From: Ctena decussata
Lineage: Eukaryota; Mollusca; Bivalvia; Lucinida; Lucinidae
Assembly (NCBI GenBank): GCA_963989385.1
Contig: OZ022502.1
Location: 48,477,454-48,541,453, forward strand
Direction: 5' to 3'
DNA length: 64,000 nucleotides
The position numbers were made by a program, and so were the translations under genes. This document shows, piece after piece, positions 50,401-62,400 of the stretch. The notes below the pieces were generated by a model that saw nothing but the letters and a program-made list of their open reading frames with translations, made no database searches and had not been told where the DNA came from. The first letter of the stretch is position 1. Every line of letters starts with the position of its first letter.

Positions 50401-53400
50401 ACCAAACAGAGCTAAACGCAAACAAAAGTTTATGCCACCAACCAGGACGAAAAAAAAAGAATAATGAATTTCTTTTCCAGAGTGGTTGGTGGCTTACACT
50501 TTTGTTGAGTTTGCATTTAGCTATTTTTGCCACTTTATTGGCTTTCTCATGTCACGGTTCACATGTCTTGCTTAGAACTGCTAGTTGCAGGCAAGACAAA
50601 AATGGCTGGAAAACATTGTGTTCCCATTCACCTTACCATAAGAGATACTTACTAGGGCAGAACATGACAGCCACTTGCTGGGTCTCTCCAGGTTTTAGTG
50701 TCCCCTCAATCCCTTTGGTCTCCTCTCCAGTCATATTGACAAATGGGGCTCCTGAGGGATGAACAAACTTAAACACCCCTTCTTCTATTGCCTTGTTTGT
50801 GCTCCTGAGGTCAAGGCCCCACTTGATATCCTGGTCACTGTTGTTCACAAAAATAGTGCCCTGCAAAAGGTGTAACATATATATTACAGTCAACAGTAAT
50901 ATTTTCAGGGGATACAATTCTACAGTTTTCTTCTTTGCTTTCTACTCCCATGGGGGTCAACTCCTAAAAGAAAGAATATGCTTTTTCCTTTAAGAGAAGA
51001 CCCCTGTTTTGGGGGAGTCTCTTCCTCTAGGAAAGCCGATATTTTCATAATCATGTTATGGTTGTAGTATTACTTCACAAAAAAATATATATAATGTGAC
51101 TCCACATTTTAACAACCTCCTCATTAAGCTAGTTGTTTTTATTACTGTAAAACACTTATATTTGGTGGTCACTTTATTTTGGCAATATTTTCGGAAAAGA
51201 AGAAAATCGCCAAATTAAAATGCCGCCAATTAAACTGCTGATCAAAGGGAAAATCTACTATTGAGAGATGTATTCCTTCCATTATAATATCAAAGCAAAT
51301 ACACATCATTTCCATCATAGGCAAAGTCCAAGTAAAACACCCAGGTGAAATTGAGTGTAGCGATGTTTATGTCATGCTGCTTAGTACTTACCCGGTAAGC
51401 CAATTTGATTAAATCAGAAGCAACATAATAACCTTTATTATATACCTATCAATGATACACCCTTTGAACTGTCAGTTTTCTGGCCATCTGATACAGAACG
51501 CCGTATCAAACTGACCTTTTCTGAATCCGTATCACTATCCTTTAAAACGAGGCTATGTGTGAGTTCCAGCTTCGGGAGCGTCATTGTCTAACATGCATCG
51601 TAGAAACGAGAACCAGAGATACAGGAGTTGTGACGTAACGTCCACAAACACGTCAAAATGGCGCGCCTCGATTGATCAGTCGGCAGCGTTTGTCTCACGA
51701 CTATTCGTAGCTACATACCTCTGCCGCGCATGTTCAATTCCGGGCCGATGCATTAGCTCTGGCAAGTATGAATGGTTGGCTGTTCCCTAAGGTATATGAT
51801 AAACAAATTATTATAATAGTAACTTGATCTGGCGTACTGTATCACGTCTCGTAGATGAGCTCATACCATCGGATCACCCTCTACGCAAGCGTCTCGGGTG
51901 ATCCGATGGTATGAGCTCATCAACTCGACGTGATACAGTACATCAGATCAAGTTACTATTATAATAATGTGTATGTATGATGTAAACAGTTTTGTTTATA
52001 ATGACAGAATAGAGTTGTAATCACTGCAATCAACCGTGTAATTAAAGAATGATAATTTAAAACTAGGTCTCAAATGAGCTATAAGCTATGGCATCTATCT
52101 CCGTTCTTTTTGTGTGTTTTTTCGTTTGCTTTCTTTTTTTTCTTTCTTTCTTTTTTTCTTTTGTAAATCACAAAACCGCCAAAATTAAAATCCGCCAAAA
52201 GGTCTGTTTATAAAAACCGCCAAATTTTGCTGCCGCCAAATATAAGTGTTTTACAGTACTTCACAAAAATGGGTGTCTGACGTTTCGTCGAAAACCATTT
52301 CGCCGACTGATAATTTCGCTGAAGGACCATTTCGCCTACTTGCAATATCGTCGGAGGGTCACTTCGTCTAAAAGGTGGTTCAGGTGTGACATTTGGTCAA
52401 AAAAAACGCTTCAGGTGCGACACTTGGTCTAAAATAGAACCAGTGGCAGCGGACATCCACTGGCGTCACATTTCAGTTGTTTGACGAAACGTTAAAAGAC
52501 GGTTCCAGAATGATCACCTTTTGTACAGACTCTTGCTTTCAGTACTTGTGCCAGAGCAAAACCTGGTACGGTGATGGGACGTTTAGCATTGCTCCCCAAC
52601 ACATACGCTACATGGTATTGTTATGGGACAGCTGGTGCCACTTATGTATTGCCTCCTCTCAAAAAAAACCAAAGTTATGTATATCAAACTGTTTCAGAAA
52701 ATCACACATGTCGCAGAAAACAGGGACACTGAAATTCAGGTTGAATGCTACAGATGCGATTTTGAGGACGCCTGTATTAAGGCTTATTTTTAACAAAATT
52801 TTCCACCACCGATTTTAGTCGAATTTTCGACGTCTTTCGACGAATTTCGACCAAATTCGGCGAAATGGTCAGTCGACGAAATGGTCAGTCGTCGAAATGG
52901 TCAGTAGATGAAATGGTCAGTCGGCAAAATGGTCTGTCGGCGAGATGGTTTTCGACGAAACGTCACGGATCCCACAAAAATATATATAATGTGACTCAAC
53001 ATTTTAACAACCTCCTCATTAAACTGCCATGTTTTCCCAGTGGAACAACTTTTGCACCTTCTTGTTTGCTTTCCTGGACATTGTAGTCCTTTCAAAATGG
53101 TGTTTATTCTTAGGGAAAAGTAACTGTTCCTAGAAAAGCAAATTTCTGCCATTATGAGTTCACCCTCTCCCCGGTTGGGAAGGGTTCTATTACTTTGCTT
53201 GTGTCCCATTGTAGTTTATACTTCAACAATTGTTCATTCCTTAAATAAATGCAGAATTTTCTGACTGTAATGTCTCACATTTCAGTTTGTGGGCAAATAC
53301 TTTGCTGGTTCTGAGAGTCTATGAATTTAACAAACAGTAGAACATACCTTAGACTGCATCTGTCCTGTCTGTATTGAAGGATCATAGAAAGATGAAGGAG

Positions 53401-56400
53401 CAGACATCTCAATCCTATTGGTTGACAACTGCAGGGGCTGTCTCAAAGCTGTCGCTATCACATGTTTACGAGGGGTCAGCACTGTTACTGGCTGGGGTTT
53501 GGGGTTGATGATATGCTGGAGACTGTTCTTCTGAGATGGAGCTGGAGTGGGTGGGAAAGGAGTAGGGGCTGGAGTTGGGGCTCCCAGATGGTTGATGACA
53601 ACAGGAAGTTCAAAGTCATATGCTGCAACCTGCAGAAAATAAACATAAGAGCATTATATAACTTATGATAATCTCTTTCAAAGCAGGACAACCTCCGCAA
53701 CTTCATGTCAGCTTCCCTGATTGATGGCATCCTTCAAAAATAGGATAAACTCTTAAACGAAAAAGTATTATTATTTATTCTACTGACCCAATGATATCAC
53801 ACACAGCTCTATGACCATATCTTGTTTATTTACTTACTTTCTAAATGCTTTTCTACTAAAGATGAATGTTACGTCTATTACCAAGCACACATTGATGACA
53901 CTGGTAATCAACGTTACTATTTTGTACCTATGACAGCATGAGATTGACAGTAATGATAAAATAAAACAATTCAATGCAATGAAGTTACTGTTTTTTTCTT
54001 TTGCTGAAGAAATAGCTAATTCACCATTTGAAATATATCAAATAAGATTTCTACCTCAGTTGGCATAAATATGAGTTCTCCCTCTACAGTTTCTTCTGGC
54101 TGTAATGTTATAGAGAACATTCCTGGGTTCAACATCTGGAAATTATAGTCATCTGAAAAATAGAAAGAAAATATCACTCTGATGTCCAATCATTATCTAA
54201 GCCTAACAATGTATGAGGCCCATCAAGCAAAACTGTCTTTTATCATGTGAATCCAGATAGGACTCAGACCAGCCTGTGCATCAACAGTCTTATTGGTCAT
54301 CACTGTCCACTTAAAGAAGGATATGCAAAAAATGAAAATAGCTGATTTCAGTTCAGTTCTCCTAACAACGTTCCCCAAGTGGAATGGAAGCGGTATGTAA
54401 CCATAGTTGCACACACTTGGCGCCGTGTGTCCGTCCAAAATAGCTGAATCTGCTTACATCAATGATCTGGATGAGGCAGCTCATGATGAGCTGCCTCTAC
54501 AACATATATCCTCCCATCTTTGAGCAGGACTTACATTCTACAAATATACTGGTTTGTATTTGCCATCTTTTCTACATACCTTGAGTTTGATAACCAGGGA
54601 AATTCAGGGTGAAATCCTTGTATCTCATCAAGTCAATCTCTAACTTGGCCTTTGTCAGCATCTAAAAGAAACAAGCAGAACTCAGTTATAACTCTCAATC
54701 CTACAGGTCCTGGATCAGTATTTTCATTTATACTGTGCTTTCCTTTTGATTTTAAAATGCTAGAAAATTATTCGTGTAATCAGAACAGAAAATTATTCGT
54801 GTAATCAGAACCTTAATTAAGGCAGATCAAGTTTAGATTCCTAATGACCCTCAGGGCCAGGTTGCTCAAAACTAATGAGATGTTACATTCTTATGTGTAT
54901 TGTAAAACACTGCCATTTAGTTCAAAATGCAAAAGCTCATCACATTTTTGGCAAAAATTATTAGCACATTTGATTTATGTGTACCAAACGCCTTAAGGAA
55001 CCCTTGACTAATAACTTTATAAAGCTAATGAGGCAGCTTTGAGCAACTGGGCCTAAACCGCTTATGTAGTTTGAAAAACCTCTCATTAAACTGTGCAGAT
55101 TTCACAATTTCAAAACAAATTGTTTTTCTACATTTTGCTACATCATATGTATTTTTTTTCAAACCCCCCACTTCCTCACCTCCCAACCCTAATAAATACA
55201 GTTAAAAAATGTCTTTATTATGAAGAACGTGAACTAAAAATACCATTTTAAGACTGAAATGTACATTAACCACCATAAGAATCAGCTTTAACAAAATGTC
55301 ACATATGTATCACTGAACTTACCCTGTTAGTAAGTTTAAATGGAAGAGTGGATCCTGAACCACAATACACACCACCAAAATGGAAAGATGCCTATAAATA
55401 GAAACAATGTGTAGGGGTAAGTGCTTTTATAAGGGAAAAGGAAAATATAGCTTCCATTTAACCCCAGAGCAGTAGATTACATGTGTTTAAAATTTTGAAA
55501 ATGAAAACAGAACTTATTTTCTTGTAGTTCTCCACGAAATTATTATTCCAGTGATCTCATTATAATTATGTTATCACCACAATTTGAATACAAGCTCACA
55601 ACATATTTTTTTTTTAAAGTTGAATTTTAGCTTGTTGACATGCATTTGATGATGAAGCTACTGGGAGGGGCTAAAATTCCTTGCAGTATAAAGCACTTCA
55701 TGATGATTTTTTTGGGATGACCACAAGCTCATCACTAACTGAACACTGAAAAAGTAAATATATTCAATAATATATATATACTTTATTTTTAGCCATATTT
55801 CCTTCTTATTACATTATTAACCAAGGGTGTTATATTATATTTTTGGCAGCCTTAAAATTTTGTCATCATAGAATCTTGTGGAATGATGCAAAAATATGAT
55901 TGCTACAATTCCTTATTGAATAGCACTTTAAAATACGCTTACCAAATCTATATCCACAAGTGGTGGCTCCACAGTTCCACCCATCCTTAGCTCCATGTTC
56001 TTACATCCCTTTACAGACACCTGTACCCTTGTGTCAAACTTCAATATAGAATCTGGGGTCAGCTTAGCCTGAAGCTCAGCATACCCACCTACAGGGACCA
56101 CTCCATGTAAGGGGCTGATGTGTAACCCTGGGAATGGGTTGGAATCATTCACCTAAAAGAATATCTTCAAGTATGTACAAAACAATTTTTGATGTCTCTG
56201 GATCTCTGCTCTTTAAACAAAAGCAAGTAATGACAAAACCTGGGCTGTTCTCAAATGTTGTTGTTGTTTCAATTCTCGTAATGATGTTCCCCAAGTGGCT
56301 GTTCTCAAATGAGACTGGTACCTCTTCTCATATTTTCTCATGACAAAGATTATTCAATTTGGGGCTTATGATTATCATAAGCATATTCATAAGCCCTATA

Positions 56401-59400
56401 AGTCTCTGATGTGTTAACCTGCTTTCTTTCTAATGCCAGAACTGTCAGTAATTTTTGTGGAAAAACAAAATTGTAAAAACTCAAACACAGCAAATTAAAT
56501 GCCCAAAAAGAATTTGTTTACAGCAAAAAGCTTGGTCTTTTTTCATAATATTAAGGTAAATGGATACACTTTCAGTGGGAAGCAACTCTGCCATTTTCAG
56601 TTTTGCCTCCATTTTAAATGGAGGTCAACTATGAAAGTAAAGAATTTGCTCCCATAGGAGCAAAATCTTTACTTTAATAGTAGACCTCATTTTCAAACGG
56701 CTTCATCATCCAGGAAAGCTAAAGGGAAGTCATCAAGGATAGCTAAAGGGAAGTCACAAAAGTTGCTTGCCTTGGTAAACATGACAGAAGAAACAGGGAA
56801 GTGTACCCAAACATCTGAAAAATTCCTACCTGAAAGTAAGCATGGTTTTGTCCAGTGTTAGCCAGTAAGACAGTTCTAGTTGTACACAGGTTGACTGGTA
56901 CCTGGCCAAACATTATCCTTCTCTCTACAAACTGTACATGTGTAGGACCCAGCTGAAATAGGTTTACATGTATGCTATATAAATACATGTTATCTTAATA
57001 TTTGATGAAAGAGTGATACAAAGTTCCGAAGTATGACTTCGTTAAATTCTGGTCTTAACATATAAAGTAAATAGATGGACTAATGATTTGTGGGTTTATG
57101 ACCCTTTTAACAATATTTCAGTCATATCTAGTTAGTAAAAGAGTGATAATGGGAGGCTGTATGCAATGGAACCCTGTTTACAGTTGGAAAGAGATAAGAA
57201 CCAAAACGTGCATACAGTGAGCCAGTGAGTGGCCTGCAGAATAAAGGCCCAAACCTGTGACTCCTCAGTTGACAGTAATTAAACCTACCTCTGCTCTACA
57301 CCTTAGTTGTAGTGTGTTTCCACTGTGGATAGTGAGTGAGAATGAGCCATCTTCTGGAGCTAGGAATGAAGGATGCCAGACAACCTCACAGTCTAGGTCC
57401 TTTCCAGGGTCAACAACACCTAGAATAAGACAGGTAGCATTAAAGGAACTACAGGACATGAGGGACCAGCAAAGATTCTGGATCTGGAGCTGAATGAATG
57501 TGCAAGCTCTTACAATTGCAGTTTCACCAGTGTTTCAAATGCCAGATTTTCATTTTCACTGACTTTTTCCACTGATACATAGATATGGCGGGTGTATTAT
57601 ATTAGGCAGGTGATGCTTACTACTCGCGAGCACCTGATCACACCTCTGTTTTGGGATCCATGTCTGTGTATCTCGAATATTCCGGAACTGTCAATGTTTA
57701 AATGACTTACAAGTTCAGACTTATGATTTGGGTACTTTGACCACTTTCATTTTTAATGTTACTTAAATTATTAAACAACCTTGTCAATGTTGAAAAACTG
57801 GGTCTTGATGTTCTGATGCAATAAAAAAAAAAAAAAAATTACACCTACCTGTAGCTGGCCTGATGGAGAATGCTGTACCTTTCTCCCCTAGATTAGGGGC
57901 CCAGGTGAACTCTGCAGGGTAGTTCAGCTTATTATACAATGTCACAACTCCACGGAACCCTGAAATTATAGAAAAAAATGTAAATGAACAATATTTAAAC
58001 AGCCTTTTTTTTTTACACTATATAATAGCCTTCCATTTTGCAAATCACAATGCTCTATATGGAACACCTGTAAAGCATAACTAAGGTTCCATCTGTAATC
58101 AAATATTACAATGGTTGCCTTTCAGATAACTATGTCTAGCATGATCCACTTAAAATCGTATCAGTACTGTAACTATTTGTTATACCATCCTTGCCAAAAA
58201 TGTAAACTTTAGAATGACAATCTTGTACTGTCTGAAGTCAACATTGATGAGGGTAGTTTAAGATAATTACCATATTAATCCTTATAAATGCCCCTGCTCT
58301 GATAAACGCCCCCGCCTCTTTTCCGAAAAAATTAAATTAACTTCTGTTTGCTTCTCTGCATGAGGCAGCTCTCTGCAATGAGGTCTACTCTTAAAGGAAA
58401 GAATTTGCTCCTAGGGGATCCAATTCTTTCTTTCAAGAGCTGAGCCCTACTGAGATGGATGGCAAAAAAATGTAGAATTTCTTCCTCTGTAAGTATGCCC
58501 ATTCACCTTAATACTGTTTATTAGCAGTATTTTGGCCATGGCTCATTTACAACCCTTTTGGCTCTAAAAAATGTGTGCCTTTCACAAAACGCAACTCCCC
58601 CAGGGCACTAAATATGATCAATACAACATGCTTTTTCCACCTATACAGGAGATAAACCACTCACTATAGCTCTCGGATAGATAGAGTGCTTTCTTACTAT
58701 AATCTTACTTGCATACTGGTGAGTAAGTATCACTGACTTATAATCCACATGTCCATAGGGGTTCACTTTGCGCATTTTTCAGATTCCAAATAATAAATGA
58801 TGCACTTGTTGGCTCAAAACTGTTTTTGGGGGCATTTTTACAGCTTAGTCTGCTATATAATAATGCAGATATCTGATACATATTGAAATTTTGTCAAACT
58901 GACAATATTTCAATATGCAATGGCATATTAATTTTGTGTATTGGCATTTATGCGCGCCTGACAAATACCTAACATTAAAATGACCTTTGTCATCGCTTTT
59001 GTGTGAAATGACTGTACCATACCTGCATCTGCTGGCAGACCATATGAAGGTTTCAGTACAAGGTCTTCTGTTGATAATTCTAAGTCAACAGGAACCACCT
59101 CTGCTAACACTGTGACGTGATGTTTGTGGAAGTTGTTTACTGAATATGTCACTGATCTGCAAACAAAAAAATATGCACTGACCACTTAACCAACATATCA
59201 TGACATTTGATCAGTTATGTAAAATATACCTAAAAATATACTGTCAGAAACCTGACATTGTTATGAAACTTTTCTTCTCAATGGCTAATGTCTGGTATGC
59301 TGCTGAAAGCACTTCCTTAATTTGGAGTCAAAGTAGTACACTTTGAAATGTGAAAAAGTGTATTAAAAGTGTATTAGAATGGGGATAACTGTATTACAAA

Positions 59401-62400
59401 CAGTCATTTGGGGAGGTAAATAGTAGATTTTATGGTCGCAAGTTGCATTAACTGCTCCACTCACATGTCCCTGTTAAATGAATTTGCGACCATATAAACC
59501 AAAAGTTCACCTCTTGAAATGACAATTTTCAGTACAGTTATCCCCTAGTTTTTACAATATCAAAGTTACAGTTTTTGCAAATATTAAAATGTAGTTTTGT
59601 GTGAAAATCATGTTTGTTGCCATTTCAATTCTGTAAAATAAACAATAAAAACTGACTGACTGATAAATAACAAAGAAAAACATTGAATTTCAACAACAGT
59701 TCTTCTCTTGAAAAAAACTGATTAAAATCTACTTGTGTCAAAAAACATTTGATAACAGAATCAGTATGTTATTTTGTTATTTACCTCTGAAACTTCTGTT
59801 TCATGTTGGACTCAAAGATAATTGGTAGAGAGGCTTTAGATTTTGGAGGTACCACTTGAGACAGTGGACTACTCTGTCTCAACTCTCGACAATCAATCTG
59901 GAAAATAATTAAGGGGTTATCAGAGCTCCAGATAAGAAGGGGCAATGGGGATAATTTAGGGATAATTTTCCATATTTCTCCATCAAAACTTAAGTTGTGA
60001 CCCATCATTAGAACCGTCTCATCGAGACGGTTCTAATGAGGGGTCACAACGTATGTTTCTGTTGAGAAATAAGAAAAATTATCTCAAAATTATCCTCAAT
60101 ACTCATCCTTATCTGGAGCTCTGGTCATTCTATTAAGGATGGAGACTAATAAACCCATGATACCAACATCTCTAAACATAGGTTGTGTGGGTGGACTATA
60201 AAGTGAATCATAATAAAACTTTAATTTTCAGACATTGTATTTTCCTGATAACACTTGCTGGAATTGCAAACAGTGTGGACCCTGATTAGTCTGCTCTATA
60301 AGTAGTCTGATCTGGGTCCACACTGGCTGCCCTGAAATTGTTGCCACAACTTGAAATTTTTGTATCATTTATCTTCATTCCCAATTATTCACAAAACATT
60401 TGTGCCACGACACGACAAAACCAACAAAGAGGCATGTGCCCCAGACAAAGGCTCAGATCAGCCTGGGCATTCCCCCAGTCTGATCAGAGTCTTTGCTAGA
60501 CACTTAAAGAGTAACTAGGGGTCTAAGCAACCTCTAATCACAAAGCAAAGATGCTGATCAGATTGGATGGATGCCCATGCTGATCTGAGTCTATGCTGGG
60601 CACACATGCCACTTTGTTGGTTTTTCATCCTACAGCTCATATATCCTAGCTCTCATTGCTGCTCTCTACAACAGAAACAGTCAGCAACATAAATATATTT
60701 TCCTTTCAATCTAAATTAATATAGGTACATACCTCAGCTACGACCAGCACATGTCTGTCTAGATTGTTTACAATGTTGAGATGCTTGGTAGTGATAGACC
60801 TCAAACACACCTGGCCAAAATCTAACACAGGGGGACCTACAGTGGAAGAATGAAAATTAAGGCAAGCCACAAGATTTGCTTTTGTGAGGAACTTAAGATG
60901 TCTTTGCTGGCTGAATTATTAGTTAACTTAGGGTGAAGCAGAATAAGTCCAAGTTTTTGTGCCTTTTTCCAAAGATGATCAACTTTGTGACTTCCTGTTT
61001 GCTTCACTGAATGATGATGCCCTTCAAAAATATGGTCGACTTTAAAAAGAAAGAATTTGCTTCTATGGGTGGTTCCTAAATGTAGTGCTGCTTATATCAA
61101 TGCTTTAGTCAAGAAAAGCCCTGGTAGCCCAGTGAGCTAAGTGCTGGGCTGCTAAGCAAGCAGTCTGGATTGGAACCATGCTTGGGGCTAAGATATATTC
61201 AACTCTTTAAGGGTTCAACTGCATACTCCATTCCATCAGCTGGATATGATTGAAATACTGTTAAAAGAGGTGTAAAATCACAAGTCATCCATGTCACAAT
61301 TATGATGACACTAACCTATGATAACTTGATGTTGTTCTTGAGGTGTCAGGAATCTCCCACAGTCTATTTTCTCAGCTGCTGTGGTTGGCACAGCATTTAG
61401 ACCATCTCTCAGCTATGAAAAACAATGAAATACAAATTAAAATAAATATGCAAGAAAACAACAACACACAATCAAACAAGAAATAAAAGGCCTTAGTCAT
61501 ATGTCACCTGACATTTGACATGCTACTAATTTACAGAAGGGAAATAACTCTGCCAATTCTTCATGGACATTAAACTAAGCTAGTGTATTTCCCTGCCCGA
61601 TGAAAGCTTGAAACGGTGATTTCGATTCTTAAATAATACTGGTAAATCTTAACAGTGAAGAGTGAAGTTTGATCAGTTTGTGCAGCTGTGCAAGCTGGTT
61701 TGCACATAGCTAAAAGGTGCATGGATACACCACCATAATTTTCCACCATTTTATAGAGGGAGACAACTTTGCAACACCCTGTTTACTTCCCTGGAGGACA
61801 AAATCCTTTCAAAATTGGGTCTACTCTTAAAGAAAAGAATTTGCTCCTCAGGGAGCAAATTCTTGCCTTAAAGAATTGATCACTATTAAGAAGGGATGCT
61901 AAGATGAAAATTACAGAGTTGCTTCCCCTGAAAGAATACCCGTTCCTTCAAGCTTCCTTTTAATGTGATGCCAATCAAATCATAAAATTTGGATTTGGGT
62001 AAATTGTAAAGACGTCATATTTCTACATATATTTCAAGCAAGAAATGATATAGTCCTTAAAGTGCCAAAATGCAGACAACAAAATTTACGTCTGCAAAAA
62101 TTAAAAAAAAAATATTCTGTCTAAGCTATATCATATTGAGAATTAAAAAAAAAAAAGAGAGAGCAACAGCGTATATATCTAGATAAGGTGGCCCATTACG
62201 AGCCACCTCATCTGGATCTACTCTGTATTAAAATTCAAAATTATTCATTTCTGGCATTTTAAGGGTTAAATCATGTAAACAAGTGACTTACAGGCTGACT
62301 GGTGACCTTCATCTGTGCATCTGATAAATTCTTGCTACTCAGCAACTTGAAGTCTACATTGGGTGGGGTAGGACCTGAAAATATACACAGTTTTAAATCA

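Larger units (their letters stand above)
51143..52258. mobile_element. TA-flanked TIR element (~1.1 kb) with promoter-like cargo
   Basis: Ends TACTGTAAAACACTTATATT and AATATAAGTGTTTTACAGTA, bordered by TA dinucleotides as in Tc1/mariner-type insertions. Sub-ends carry repeated CCGCCAAA / TTTGGCGG. Inside are a GC-richer segment (51430-51790) and a long palindrome (51803-51972). No transposase recognised. Confidence 0.78.

Noticed and set aside
50328..50762. 144-codon plus-strand frame
   Set aside because: Antisense shadow of exon 15 fused to MITE sequence.
52865..53086. Frame with repeated 'MVSRRNGQSS' type units
   Set aside because: Translation of the MULE sub-terminal repeats and right end, not a protein.
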